Shown here one piece after another: positions 15,412 to 24,447 of a stretch of 64,000 nt of DNA. Positions within the stretch are counted from its first letter, which is position 1, and each line of letters opens with the position of its first letter. Source of the stretch: Mesorhizobium amorphae (lineage in GTDB: Bacteria > Pseudomonadota > Alphaproteobacteria > Rhizobiales > Rhizobiaceae). The DNA is taken from NCBI GenBank assembly GCA_003240775.1, contig QFNI01000004.1:1-64000 (forward strand), read 5' to 3'. The position numbers were made by a program, and so were the translations under genes. Below the pieces are notes generated by a model. The model saw only the letters and a list, made by a program, of their open reading frames with translations. It ran no database searches and was not told the DNA's origin.

Positions 15412-18224
15412 GCGCGCACCGCATCGGAAGCCAGGGCACGATCCCCTTCACGTTCGATGGAAGGGATTATCTCGGCCGGGCGGGCGATTCGCTCGCCTCC
15501 GCGCTTCTGGCCAACGGCGTCCGCGTCGTCGGCCGTTCCTTCAAGTATCACCGCCCGCGCGGCATCTGGGGCTTCTGGACCGAAGAGCCGAACGCGCTTT
15601 TGGACGTCTCCGAGAACGGCCGCACCAAGCCCAACCTGCGCGCCACCACCGAAATGCTGCGCGCCGGGCTTTCGCTGCGCTCGGTCAACGCCCACCCCAC
15701 AGCCGAAGGTGACCGGTTCGGCGCGCTCGACCGCTTGTCGGCGTTCCTGCCCGCCGGCTTCTACTACAAGACATTTCTCTGGCCCGACTGGCACCGCTTC
15801 GAGCCGCGCATCCGCGCGATGGCGGGTCTGGGCACGATCGACCCCGCCTACACGCCGGAAGCCGATGTATCCACGCTCAACGCGGCCGTCGACACGCTCG
15901 TGATCGGCGCCGGCCCCGCGGGCCTTGCCGCGGCACGCGCAGCCCGAGGCAGCGTGATGCTGGTGGACGACCGACCCGAGCCCGGCGGCTCGCTTCTCTG
16001 GTGCGACGCCGAGATCGAGGGCCAGCCCGGCGCAGCCTGGGCAGCGGAAACCATTCGGGGGCTCGAAGCCGCCGGTCACACCGTGCTGTCGCGCACCACG
16101 GCCTTCGGCGTCTACGACGCCAATCTCGTTACGCTCTGGCAGCGCCGCGAAAACCAGCCCGACCGCCTCTGGCGCGTCCGCGCGGGCGAGATCGTGCTGG
16201 CCGCAGGCGCCATCGAGCGCCCGCTCGTCTTCCCCGACAACGACCGCCCCGGCGTGATGTCTTCGGAGGCAGCCCTCTTCTACCTCCGCCGCCACGATGT
16301 GGCCGTGGGCGAGCGCGTGACGGTCGTCGGCAACAACGACCGCGCCTGGAACACGGCCGCAGCCCTCGCGCGCACCGGCGCCCGCGTGATCCTGGCGGAC
16401 ACCCGCACAGAAAGCCTTCGCCCCGCCCCCGAAGGCGTGGAGCTGCGTCGCGGGGCGCGCGTGGAAGCCGTGCATGGCACAAAACGCGTCGAAGGCGTCT
16501 CGGTCGAAGGCCGCCGCCGCGAGGCCGACTGCGTGGCCGTTTCCGGCGGCTGGACGCCCACCGTCCACCTCTTCTGCCAGAACCGCGGCAAGCTGCGCTA
16601 CGACGAGGAGCTTGCCGCCTTCGTGCCCGGCGATCCGGTTGCCGGCATGCGCGTGGTGGGTGCCGCGAACGGCACCTTCGTGCTCGGCGACGCGCTTGCC
16701 GAAGCCCACGGAGAGGGATCGCCCGCTCCGCGCGTTTCGGCCGGGGAGGGCAGCTATGCCGTCACCCCCCTCTGGCCCAAGCCGGCCAAGAAGACCCGCC
16801 AGTGGATCGACCTCCAGAACGACGTCACGCTGAAGGACGTCGAACTGGCCGCGCGCGAGAATTTCCGCTCGGTCGAGCACCTCAAGCGCTACACCACGCT
16901 CGGCATGGCGACCGACCAGGGCAAGACGTCGAACATGAACGGCCTGGCCGCGATGGCCGAGCTGACGGGCCGCACGATCCCGGAAACCGGCACCACCACC
17001 TACCGCCCGCCTTTCGTGCCCGTGCCCTTCACGGCGATTGCCGGGCGCCGGCGCGGGCAGCTCTTCAACCCCGTCCGCCGTCTCGTGCTCGAAGCCGAGC
17101 ACCGCAAAAACGGCGCCGTCTTCCGCGAATATGGCGGCTGGCTGCGCCCCGCCTGGTATGGCCAGGGCGAAAAGGACGCGGCCGTCGCGCGTGAAGCGGA
17201 GCGCGCCCGCAACGCGGTCGCCATCCTCGACGGTTCGCCGCTCGGCAAGATCGAGGTGATGGGGCCGGGTGCTGCTGCCCTCGTCGACTTCAACTCTTAC
17301 AACACGCTGTCCACGCTCAAGCCCAACCGCATCCGCTACGGCTTCATGCTGACCGAATCCGGCGTGGTCTACGACGACGGCGTGACGCTGAAGCTGGCCG
17401 ACGACCACTATGTGGTTTCCTGCTCGTCGGGCCACGTGGCGGGCGTTTCCGCCCGCCTGGAGGAATGGCGTCAGGACCGGTTCGATCCCTCCCAGGCCTT
17501 CGTCCACAACGCAACCGCGCAGTGGGCGACGCTTTCCGCCTCCGGCCCCCGCGCCAAGGCGCTGGTGGAAGCGCTCGCGCTCGGCGTGAACCTTGACGAC
17601 GCAAGCCTGCCCCACATGGCCTTCACGCAAGGCCGCTTCGGCGCGCATCCGGCGCGGGTCGCGCGCGTCTCGTTTACGGGCGACCGCTCCTACGAGATCT
17701 CGGTGCCGTCGCACGCAGCATCGGCCCTTCTCGCCGCCATGCAGGAGGCCGCGCGCCCGCTCGACGGCGGCGTGATGGGCTCGGAGGCGCTTCTGCTGCT
17801 GCGCGCCGAAAAGGGCTACCTGATCGCCGGCAAGGACACCGACGGCACCACCATGCCCCAGGATCTCGGCGTCTCCGGCCCGCGCCTCAAGCGCCGCGAC
17901 GAGTTCGTCGGCAAGCGCTCGCTCTTCACCGAGGAAGCCGAGCGGCCGAACCGCGCCCAGTTCGTGGGCCTGGAAAGCGACCGCTTCCTGCCTGTCGGCG
18001 CGCACGGCGTGGAAAGCGCGAATGGCACCCGCCGCTCGATCGGCTTCGTCACATCGAGCTATCGCAGCCCGAGCCTTGGCCGTCCGATAGCGCTCGCGCT
18101 GATCGAGCGCGGCCTGTCGCGCATGGGCGAGACGATCGCGCTCGTGCATCTCGGCCAGAATTTCGAGGCCCGCATCGCAGCCCCTTGCGCGTTCGACCCC
18201 GAAGGAGCCCGCCTCAATGCTTGA
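15408..18224 (+). CDS. soxA: Sarcosine oxidase alpha subunit
   Basis: 938-residue large subunit. An N-terminal ferredoxin-like region (GRSFKYHRPRGIWGF, no iron-sulphur cysteines) is followed by a dinucleotide-binding domain (VIGAGPAGLAAARAA near residue 165), and a C-terminal half homologous to the glycine cleavage T-protein, which binds tetrahydrofolate and receives the one-carbon unit as methylene-THF. The GTG start lies in a GTGA overlap with soxD, and the 3' end overlaps soxG by 8 nt. Length is slightly below that of many homologues but complete. No folate-recycling gene follows in this window. Confidence 0.95.
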   Translation: MSAHRIGSQGTIPFTFDGRDYLGRAGDSLASALLANGVRVVGRSFKYHRPRGIWGFWTEEPNALLDVSENGRTKPNLRATTEMLRAGLSLRSVNAHPTAEGDRFGALDRLSAFLPAGFYYKTFLWPDWHRFEPRIRAMAGLGTIDPAYTPEADVSTLNAAVDTLVIGAGPAGLAAARAARGSVMLVDDRPEPGGSLLWCDAEIEGQPGAAWAAETIRGLEAAGHTVLSRTTAFGVYDANLVTLWQRRENQPDRLWRVRAGEIVLAAGAIERPLVFPDNDRPGVMSSEAALFYLRRHDVAVGERVTVVGNNDRAWNTAAALARTGARVILADTRTESLRPAPEGVELRRGARVEAVHGTKRVEGVSVEGRRREADCVAVSGGWTPTVHLFCQNRGKLRYDEELAAFVPGDPVAGMRVVGAANGTFVLGDALAEAHGEGSPAPRVSAGEGSYAVTPLWPKPAKKTRQWIDLQNDVTLKDVELAARENFRSVEHLKRYTTLGMATDQGKTSNMNGLAAMAELTGRTIPETGTTTYRPPFVPVPFTAIAGRRRGQLFNPVRRLVLEAEHRKNGAVFREYGGWLRPAWYGQGEKDAAVAREAERARNAVAILDGSPLGKIEVMGPGAAALVDFNSYNTLSTLKPNRIRYGFMLTESGVVYDDGVTLKLADDHYVVSCSSGHVAGVSARLEEWRQDRFDPSQAFVHNATAQWATLSASGPRAKALVEALALGVNLDDASLPHMAFTQGRFGAHPARVARVSFTGDRSYEISVPSHAASALLAAMQEAARPLDGGVMGSEALLLLRAEKGYLIAGKDTDGTTMPQDLGVSGPRLKRRDEFVGKRSLFTEEAERPNRAQFVGLESDRFLPVGAHGVESANGTRRSIGFVTSSYRSPSLGRPIALALIERGLSRMGETIALVHLGQNFEARIAAPCAFDPEGARLNA

Positions 18225-18747
18225 CCTGCCCAAGGACAGCGCGCTCCAGGCCAAATGGTCGCCCGCTCCCGACTGGAAGACGGCAGCACTCCACCGCGAC
18301 GGCTGGACCGCGCGGCCCCTGGCCGGGCTTTCACGCTTCCTGGTCAGCGGCGATCTCGACGCCGCCCGCGCGCGCATCGCGCCCGATGCCACGGAAGTCG
18401 GCCTCGGCGCTGTCGCCACCAGCCTGCCTGTTCTCGCCCGCATCGCGCCTGACCGCGCGCTTTTCGTTCTGGAAAACGCTCCCGAGATCGTTCCCGGCTG
18501 GCACGACGGCGTGGCCGTCACTCCCGCCGACAGTCTTTATGCCGCATTCGCCCTCGAAGGCTCGCTCGTACGGGAAGTCCTGCGCGAAGCCACCGCAGCC
18601 CCGCTCGACGGCTCCAGCCGCTCCGCGGCTCTCTTGTTCGCCGGTCTTCCCGCACTGCTGTTCCGTCTGAACGAGACCGTCTACATCCACCTTGAAGCTC
18701 CGCTCGCCACGGCCCTCTGGCGATGGCTCGAAACGCGGCCGGACTAG
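18217..18747 (+). CDS. soxG: Sarcosine oxidase gamma subunit
   Basis: 176-residue gamma subunit, homologous to a segment of the T-protein fold and needed for assembly of the tetramer. Recognised mainly by position as the fourth gene of soxBDAG and by the conserved pattern around GLSRFLVSGD and the C-terminal FRLNETVYIHLEAPLATALW. It overlaps the soxA end by 8 nt. A little shorter than many relatives but with no sign of damage. Confidence 0.9.
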   Translation: MLDLPKDSALQAKWSPAPDWKTAALHRDGWTARPLAGLSRFLVSGDLDAARARIAPDATEVGLGAVATSLPVLARIAPDRALFVLENAPEIVPGWHDGVAVTPADSLYAAFALEGSLVREVLREATAAPLDGSSRSAALLFAGLPALLFRLNETVYIHLEAPLATALWRWLETRPD

Positions 18748-18786
18748 GGGAGCGGAGGGAGAGGCCGCAAACACGGGATCGGCGCC

Positions 18787-19107
18787 ATGAACGTGGAGAT
18801 GACGCGCGACAGCGTCTGCATGGCCGACGATGTGGACGCGCCCCACACGCAAGGCTTCGCGCTTGCTCCAGGCGCAACTCTGCTCGACCTCGCGCAAGCC
18901 GTCGCCCGAACAGCCTATCTGCCGATGCCGAGCGACGCCTGGGGCTGGACCATCGAGGCGTCGGGAACCGTGATTGCCGTGCGCAAGGGCCTGCTGCGCC
19001 GATGGGTCGAGCCGCTGCGGGGTGACCCGTCCTCGGTGCCCCTCACCCCCGACACGTCCTTATGCGCGCTCTACGTCCGCCCGGGCTCGCCCTGGCGGGA
19101 TGCGTAG
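18787..19107 (+). CDS. Conserved hypothetical protein, 106 residues
   Basis: Soluble acidic protein with no signal peptide or membrane segment. Features that can be seen: GFALAPGATLLDLAQAVARTAYLP, then WGWTIEASGTVIAVRKG, and a C-terminal segment with CALYVRPG. The third-position GC pattern and codon use match its neighbours, which supports it as a real gene. It starts 40 nt after soxG on the same strand and may be the last gene of that operon; a GGAG-rich stretch lies at about 18749-18760. I do not recognise the family and assign no function. Confidence 0.6.
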   Translation: MNVEMTRDSVCMADDVDAPHTQGFALAPGATLLDLAQAVARTAYLPMPSDAWGWTIEASGTVIAVRKGLLRRWVEPLRGDPSSVPLTPDTSLCALYVRPGSPWRDA

Positions 19108-19117
19108 CGCTAGCCCG

Positions 19118-19480
19118 TCAGGTCGGCTTGCGGACCAGAAGCACGATTCCGTTGGGATCGGACGTCCAGTGTCCCGTCACGCCGTCGAGCGGCTCCAGCT
19201 CATCGCGGGTGGGCCCGCCGAGTTCGGCGATCGCCGCGTCGGGATCGTCCGAGAACAGTTCCAGCCACACGTCGCCCTGGCTCTGGTGCGACACCCGGTC
19301 CAGCCAAAGGGTCATCTCGCCGAAGCGAAACGCGATGGTGTTCTCGCCCTCTCGAACGACCTCGAGCCCGGCACGCTCGCGATAAAAGGCCACCGTCTCC
19401 GCCCAGCGGAACAGCGGCACCTTGATCGCGATGTTTTTGCCAGGGGTTATCCTGGCGCGCCCCGCATCAACGCCACTCAT
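19118..19480 (-). CDS. VOC/glyoxalase-fold protein
   Basis: 120-residue single-domain protein of the vicinal oxygen chelate superfamily. A beta-alpha-beta-beta-beta pattern is visible: KVPLFRWAETVAFYRERAGLEVV, then GEMTLWLDRV, and a C-terminal GVTGHWTSDPNGIVLLV, whose DPNG turn is typical. Members are metal-dependent lyases, dioxygenases or resistance proteins; which applies cannot be told here, and the metal ligands are not obvious. GGGAGG precedes the start. Convergent with the 106-residue gene at its left (10 nt apart). Confidence 0.85.
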   Translation of the reverse strand: MSGVDAGRARITPGKNIAIKVPLFRWAETVAFYRERAGLEVVREGENTIAFRFGEMTLWLDRVSHQSQGDVWLELFSDDPDAAIAELGGPTRDELEPLDGVTGHWTSDPNGIVLLVRKPT

Positions 19481-19532
19481 CGGAGTGCCTCCCTGCCTGG
19501 CCGGTCATGTTCCCGCATCGCGACCCGCAGCC

Positions 19533-20720
19533 TTACTTGCCGATCACGCTGACGATGGCTTCGGCCACCGCGTCCAGCCGGTCGCCGGGCAGGCCCGCCA
19601 CGTTGATGCGGCTGTCGTCCACCATGTAGATCGCATGGCCCTCGCGCAGGCGGGCGACTTCCTCGGGCCGCAGGCCCAGCCGCGAGAACATGCCGCGGTG
19701 GTGCGCCACGAAGTCGAAGCGGTCAGAATTCGAGCGCGCGCGCAGCGCGTCGGCCAGCCCCACGCGAAGCTCGAGCATCCGCAGGCGCATGGATTCGAGC
19801 TCGGCCTTCCAGTCGGCCCGCAGCGCTTCGTCGCCGAGCACGATGCGAACCGCGGCAGCCCCGTGATCGGGCGGCATCGAATAGGCGCCGCGCGCAACGC
19901 CCATCAGCTGGCCTGCCGCGATCCCCGCCGTGGCCCCGTCCTTCGCCATCACGATGGCCGCGCCCACGCGGTCGCGATAGACGGCGAAGTTCTTGGAGCA
20001 CGAAAGCGCTACCGCCAGTTCGGGCACGCGCGAAGCGAGAAGCCGCAGGCCCGCCGCATCCTCTTCCAGCCCTTCGCCGAAGCCCTGATAGGCGAGGTCC
20101 ACGAAGGGAAACAGTCCGCGCTCGACCACCAGATCGGCCACGGCCCCCCATTGCTCGAGCGAAAGATTGGCGCCCGTGGGGTTGTGGCAGCAGCCGTGCA
20201 GAAGAACGATGTCGCCAGCCTTGGCTTCTATCAGCGCGTCGATCATCGCATCGAAGCGCACCGAACCGGTCTCGGCGTCGAAATAGGGATACTGGCGGAT
20301 CGCAAGGCCTGCCGCCCGCATCATCGGCTCGTGGTTGGGCCAGGTCGGGTCCGACAGCCACACCGTCGCATCGGGCTTGGCGCGGTGCAGAAGCTCGCCC
20401 AGGATGCGCAGCGCGCCCGAGCCGCCCGGCGCCTGCACCGTGCGGATGCGCTCCTCGTCAAAGCCCACGCCGAAGGCGAGTTCGGCCATGCCGCGGTTGA
20501 AGGCGATGTCGCCCGCGAGCCCCAGATAGCTCTTGGAGTCCTGCTCGGCGAAGAGCTTCTCTTCGGCTGCGCGCACGGCCCGCATCACGGGCGTGCGGCC
20601 CTGCGCGTCCTTGTAGACGCCCACGCCGAGATCAACCTTGTTCGCGCGCGCGTCCTCGCGCAGCATCCCGATCAGGGCCAGGATCTTGTCTGGCTTTGCG
20701 GCTTCCAGTGTCTCGAACAT
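19533..20720 (-). CDS. Aromatic amino acid / aspartate aminotransferase (class I PLP)
   Basis: 395-residue fold-type I aminotransferase of the gamma (TyrB/AspC) group, which moves amino groups between aromatic or dicarboxylic amino acids and 2-oxoglutarate. Conserved motifs: LGVGVYKD near the N-terminus, HGCCHNPTGANL (PLP ring contact), FVDLAYQGF, SCSKNF with the PLP lysine, and a C-terminal RINVAGL with the substrate-carboxylate arginine. Full length. It is monocistronic as far as can be seen and divergent from the 106-residue gene at 21003. Substrate preference (Tyr/Phe or Asp) is not decidable from sequence alone. Confidence 0.92.
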   Translation of the reverse strand: MFETLEAAKPDKILALIGMLREDARANKVDLGVGVYKDAQGRTPVMRAVRAAEEKLFAEQDSKSYLGLAGDIAFNRGMAELAFGVGFDEERIRTVQAPGGSGALRILGELLHRAKPDATVWLSDPTWPNHEPMMRAAGLAIRQYPYFDAETGSVRFDAMIDALIEAKAGDIVLLHGCCHNPTGANLSLEQWGAVADLVVERGLFPFVDLAYQGFGEGLEEDAAGLRLLASRVPELAVALSCSKNFAVYRDRVGAAIVMAKDGATAGIAAGQLMGVARGAYSMPPDHGAAAVRIVLGDEALRADWKAELESMRLRMLELRVGLADALRARSNSDRFDFVAHHRGMFSRLGLRPEEVARLREGHAIYMVDDSRINVAGLPGDRLDAVAEAIVSVIGK

Positions 20721-21002
20721 TGCGGCCTCATCGGGGGCGATTGGTTTTTCCGTCCGGCTCTAGCCCCTCGGGCGCCCTCAGTTCAAGCCGCAGACGGGCA
20801 GGGTGTGTTGCACCGGCGCACCATCCACGACCCTCTTTCGCGCTGCGGCATCCTGACCGGTGCGCAAGGGCAAGCTTTGAGCAACCATGCATTGGAAGCA
20901 TCCGAAGCCATGGGCGAAACGACCGCGAACGCTTCCCGCGAAAAGACGGTCCCGCCCGCAAAGCAACGGCCCGACAAAGGGCACACCGAGTGGGGGACAC
21001 TC

Positions 21003-21323
21003 ATGTGGAAGATCAACATCCAGGACGATCTCAGGATCTCCTTTCCCGCGCGCGACGACTCCTTCAGCGAAGGCGTCGAGATCGGCATGCTGGCGACCCT
21101 GATGAGCATGGGGGGTGCTGAGTTCTCGCGCTCCGTCTCGCTCAAGGGCGTGGAGCAGGCCAAGCGGCTGGGCGAGAAGCTCGGCTATCACATCGCGGCC
21201 ATGGAGCCCGAGGAAGGCGAGATGGTGCGCCTGACCTTCCGCGAACGCTCCCAGCGCGCGCGCCTCACCGTGATCGCGGGGCGGGGTGAGGCAGGCCCCC
21301 AGCGCGGTGGCCTGCACGCCTGA
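21003..21323 (+). CDS. Conserved hypothetical protein, 106 residues
   Basis: Begins MWKINIQDDLRISFPARD and contains FSEGVEIGMLATLMSMG and a VKLTF-like strand; no signal peptide, membrane helix or known domain could be recognised. The start at 21003 is favoured by GGGGGA about 8 nt upstream; an in-frame ATG at 20910 would add a 31-residue basic tail. It is convergent with the lyxose isomerase gene and divergent from the aminotransferase gene, so it is probably transcribed alone from the ~280-nt gap before it. Function unknown. Confidence 0.6.
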   Translation: MWKINIQDDLRISFPARDDSFSEGVEIGMLATLMSMGGAEFSRSVSLKGVEQAKRLGEKLGYHIAAMEPEEGEMVRLTFRERSQRARLTVIAGRGEAGPQRGGLHA

Positions 21324-21356
21324 CGAAGCGGGGCCGAGGTCCCTCGGTTCAGGCGA

Positions 21357-22046
21357 TCAGCCCTTGGGGATGAACGTGTCGTAGTCCGACACCAGCAAGT
21401 GCAGCGGCGCTTCGTCCTCTTCGATCTCGGCGAAGCGGCCGATGGGCTGGGCGAAGATGTTGTCGGTCAGGTCGTCGTTCACGGTCGACACCTCGCCGAT
21501 CAGCACGTCGCCGCCCTCGCCCCAGAAGGCGTGCCAGTCGGTGCGCGGCATGAGCGTCACGCTCTCGCCCGGCGAAAGCCGCAAGATGTCGCCGCCTGCG
21601 AGCGTGCGGTCCACGCCGTCGGTGCGCACGCGCACGGGCAGGCTCTTGTCGATCGAGCCGTCGGGTGCCGCCGTGTAGAGCTTGAGCGCGAGCGTCGCGC
21701 CGCCGCGGTTGATGATGTCTTCGGCCTTCAGGTCGTGGCGGTGCATGGGCGACAACTGGTCCTGCCGCGAGATCATGATCTTTTCGGCGTAGAGCATGCC
21801 CGTGCCGCGCTTGAGATCGGCTGCCTGCCCGTTGCGCGTGGTGAACAGGAACAGCCCCATTTCGTCGAAGCGGCCCTCGCCATAATCGGTGATGTCCCAC
21901 CCCAAACGGGCGTCCACGATGCCCGGCTCCCGGCGGCGCGCCATCTCTTCGGGCGTCCAGTAGGCGAAGGGCGGCATCACATAGCCGAAGGAGCGGATGA
22001 AGGCGTCCGCCTCGCGGATGATGGAGTTTACCCGGCTGCGCTTCAT
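21357..22046 (-). CDS. D-lyxose/D-mannose family sugar isomerase
   Basis: 229-residue cupin-fold enzyme of the D-lyxose ketol-isomerase family, which interconverts D-lyxose and D-xylulose and often D-mannose and D-fructose, with a divalent metal. Family features: N-terminal MKRSRVNSIIREADAFI, the metal-binding H-x-H motif in SPMHRHDLKAEDI with its glutamate, and TDWHAFWGEG near the C-terminus. The start at 22046 has an excellent GGAGGAAG ribosome-binding site; a longer frame upstream is unlikely. It stands apart from the flagellar genes and no sugar transporter adjoins it. Confidence 0.9.
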   Translation of the reverse strand: MKRSRVNSIIREADAFIRSFGYVMPPFAYWTPEEMARRREPGIVDARLGWDITDYGEGRFDEMGLFLFTTRNGQAADLKRGTGMLYAEKIMISRQDQLSPMHRHDLKAEDIINRGGATLALKLYTAAPDGSIDKSLPVRVRTDGVDRTLAGGDILRLSPGESVTLMPRTDWHAFWGEGGDVLIGEVSTVNDDLTDNIFAQPIGRFAEIEEDEAPLHLLVSDYDTFIPKG

Positions 22047-22458
22047 GAAAAAAACTTCCTCCCTGGAAACGCTGCCCCCATGCCCGGAAAGCCGCGACTT
22101 CGCAAGGCGTTGGCCTTCCCGCACTGACCTAGCGGCACGCGCGGCGGGGTTTTCGCGCCCTTGCCGAGGGACTCGTTTTGGCTAATCTCGAAGCCGAATC
22201 ACCCAGCGCCCCAGGGACGGGGCTGGATGGGATCGGTTGGGGCTCGAAGTTAAGGTTTTTGCCGGACGGGACCGGCCTGTGGCGCAGAATGGCCGCAGGC
22301 GAAAGGTCCGGCTTTGGCGGCGTTTTGCGCCGCGCCCAAGGCGGCGGGCGTGGCATCAGCGTTTCGTTTCGATCGTGCATTGTGCCTGGTGCGTTCCGCG
22401 CCGGGCAGGGCCGGCTTTTGGCTGGCGTCCGCCGGGGTGAGGGGCAGGGAACAGCCTG
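22047..22458. other. 412-nt gap between lyxose isomerase and visN
   Basis: Divergent promoter region without a credible gene. It is GC-rich with one less GC-rich patch near 22245-22265 (AAGTTAAGG followed by five Ts). The flagellar promoter element seen upstream of other operons is not found here, which is consistent with visN being at the top of the hierarchy. No clear terminator or repeat was seen. Confidence 0.4.
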
Positions 22459-23253
22459 ATGGACGCAATATCGCTCAACGACCCGGCCCGCACGGCAGCC
22501 GCGCTCGGCGCAGCCTTCGGCGCGGCCCCGATCCTGTCGTCCATGACGAGCCCGATCGAGCTGCAGCACGCGGCGGCCGGCCGCTCCCGCCTGCGCTCCC
22601 GCGGCGACCTCACGGCGTTCCTCACCGAACTCGCAGCCGATGCGGGCGCCGATCACTACCTTCTTCTCGCCGTGCCGCAGGGCAGGGGGCCGGGCGAATC
22701 CTATGTTCTCGCCGCGAGCTGGGTCTGGGATGCGGTTCAGCTCATCGGCCTGCCGCTGATCCAGCGCATCGCGGGCAGCGCATGGTCGGCCTCGCCCGGC
22801 ACGCCGCCCCGCGCGCTGGTCGCCTGCCGGGCGCCCGACACCGGCGGCATGCTCGATGGCGAGACGGCGCGCCTGCTCGACGTGCTCGGCCACGGCGAGA
22901 TCTGGTGCCTGCGCCTGGGCGTCGGCCGCCGCTCCTTCTTCCTGCTTCTGTCGGGCGCCGTGCCCGGCGCCGTGCGCGAGGAAAAGCTCGTGTCCGCCCA
23001 GATGGAATGCGGCTACGCGCTGTCGCGCATGCCCGGCCTGCTGCTCGCCGCAGCCGACAAGGACCCCTTGTCCGACCGCGAGCGCGAATGCCTGCTCTGG
23101 GTCAGCGAAGGCAAGACCACGGAAGACGTGGCCTCCATCCTGGGCGTCTCCATCCACACGGTCACGAGCTATGTGGACAACGCGCTTTCCAAGCTGGGCG
23201 CGGAAAACCGCTCCATGGCGGTCGCCACGGCTATCCGGAGCGCCATCATATGA
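22459..23253 (+). CDS. visN: LuxR-type master flagellar regulator VisN
   Basis: 264-residue transcription factor. An N-terminal domain resembling the autoinducer-binding fold (about 45-190) precedes a LuxR-type helix-turn-helix (about 200-262: LSDRERECLLWVSEGKTTEDVASILGVS is its core). In Sinorhizobium and Agrobacterium VisN and VisR act together to switch on rem and hence the flagellar regulon. The assignment rests on the paired LuxR genes, the ATGA overlap with the second, and the location beside flhB-fliG-fliN-fliM-motA. An in-frame ATG at residue 29 is a possible alternative start. No ligand is known from sequence. Confidence 0.85.
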   Translation: MDAISLNDPARTAAALGAAFGAAPILSSMTSPIELQHAAAGRSRLRSRGDLTAFLTELAADAGADHYLLLAVPQGRGPGESYVLAASWVWDAVQLIGLPLIQRIAGSAWSASPGTPPRALVACRAPDTGGMLDGETARLLDVLGHGEIWCLRLGVGRRSFFLLLSGAVPGAVREEKLVSAQMECGYALSRMPGLLLAAADKDPLSDRERECLLWVSEGKTTEDVASILGVSIHTVTSYVDNALSKLGAENRSMAVATAIRSAII

Positions 23254-23993
23254 GCCGTCCCAGGCGCAAGGCGAAACCGGCCGACCAACGCCCGACGCTC
23301 GCCCCGGCAGGCGCTCTCCGCGCGCCCACGCTCGACGGCATCACCACTGAGACGGCCGACCTCGCGGACTTCCTCAACGCCGACGGCTTCGCGGCCTTTT
23401 CCGTACCCAACGGCGCCGAGCGCCAGCTTCTGCTTCACCTCAAGGGCGGAGGGAAAGGCGAAACGCTGCTTGCAGCGCTCGGCGGCGCGTCGGGCTTCGG
23501 CGGCGAGGCCGCCCGCCATGCGCTGGCTGCGAGCACCCCGTTCTGGTGGGGCGAAGAGGGCGAGGCTTCCGAAAGGCTCCGCCTGCTGCCCGCCGCTGCC
23601 CGCGCCAACTGGCCGGGCCTGCCCACGTCGGGCCTCGGCCTGCCCTGCGCCACCGATCGCGGCCAATGCGGCCTGTTCCTGTTCTGGGGCGATGGTATCG
23701 CGCTCGCCGCACCGAACCTGCCGGCGGTCCATGCCACCTGCTTTTCGTTGTTCGAGAACCTCGCGGCCTGCATCCTGCGTCCCGATGGCGAGGACCTTCC
23801 CCACCTCACCCCGCGCGAGCTCGAATGCCTGCGCCTGGCTGCCCGCGGCATGACCAGCCGCGTGATCGGCTCCCACCTCAACCTGTCGCCCTATACCACC
23901 GACCAGCACCTCTCGAAGGCGGTCGCCACGCTCGATGCCGTGAACCGCATCCATGCGGTCGCCAAGGCATTGCGGCTCGGGCTTCTCGACTGA
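23250..23993 (+). CDS. visR: LuxR-type master flagellar regulator VisR
   Basis: 247-residue partner of VisN, its start overlapping the visN stop in ATGA. A basic N-terminal tail (RPRRKAKP) precedes a ligand-binding-like domain and a C-terminal LuxR helix-turn-helix (about 180-245; LTPRELECLRLAARGM, then SPYTTDQHLSKAVATL). VisN and VisR are believed to act as a heteromer that activates rem transcription. The two proteins are only distantly alike, as expected. Of the pair this is the second, matching the order in Sinorhizobium. Confidence 0.85.
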   Translation: MSRPRRKAKPADQRPTLAPAGALRAPTLDGITTETADLADFLNADGFAAFSVPNGAERQLLLHLKGGGKGETLLAALGGASGFGGEAARHALAASTPFWWGEEGEASERLRLLPAAARANWPGLPTSGLGLPCATDRGQCGLFLFWGDGIALAAPNLPAVHATCFSLFENLAACILRPDGEDLPHLTPRELECLRLAARGMTSRVIGSHLNLSPYTTDQHLSKAVATLDAVNRIHAVAKALRLGLLD

Positions 23994-24039
23994 CGCGCGC
24001 CCTCTTCATCCCGCGCCCGACCCCTGCTATCCAGCATCC

Positions 24040-24414
24040 ATGGCACGCACCCGCACGATCAGCATCCTGGCGCTTCTTTCCCTCGCGGGCTGCCAGACGG
24101 CCGCAGCCCCCGATCCGGGCGCGGCACTCACGCTTGAGAGCAGCTACCGACTGATCGTCAACTGCTTCACCGATGCCCGCCCAGGCGCGCTGGTCGACCG
24201 CCGCGTGCTGCGCACGGGCTACGCCGTCACCGACGTGACGCTCGACCCCGACACGGCTAGCGCCTACCGCGTGACCTTCAACGAGGTGCCGGTCTACCGG
24301 ATCGCCATCACCGGCCAGGCGCTCGGCGCGAGCGCGTCTCAGGCACGCTGGAACGGCGAAGTGCTTCCGGCCCTGACAAGCTGCAACGAACGCGCCAAGC
24401 GCGGCGATATCTGA
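24040..24414 (+). CDS. Small lipoprotein of unknown function
   Basis: 124-residue protein with a lipoprotein signal (MARTRTISILALLSLAGC; the lipobox LAGC puts the cysteine at residue 18). The mature part has two further cysteines (VNCFTD and LTSCNER) that may form a disulphide, and a stretch of alternating hydrophobic residues (YRVTFNEVPVYRIAITG) likely to be beta structure. It follows visR by 46 nt on the same strand and is convergent with the gene after it. No domain recognised; a link with motility is suggested only by position. Confidence 0.65.
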   Translation: MARTRTISILALLSLAGCQTAAAPDPGAALTLESSYRLIVNCFTDARPGALVDRRVLRTGYAVTDVTLDPDTASAYRVTFNEVPVYRIAITGQALGASASQARWNGEVLPALTSCNERAKRGDI

Positions 24415-24447
24415 TCCGCTGACGGCGGTTTCGGGAGACGAGGAACT

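Noticed and set aside
15039..18521. Open frame of more than 1,100 codons on the minus strand
   Set aside because: Antisense shadow of soxD, soxA and soxG, whose motifs and overlaps are unambiguous.
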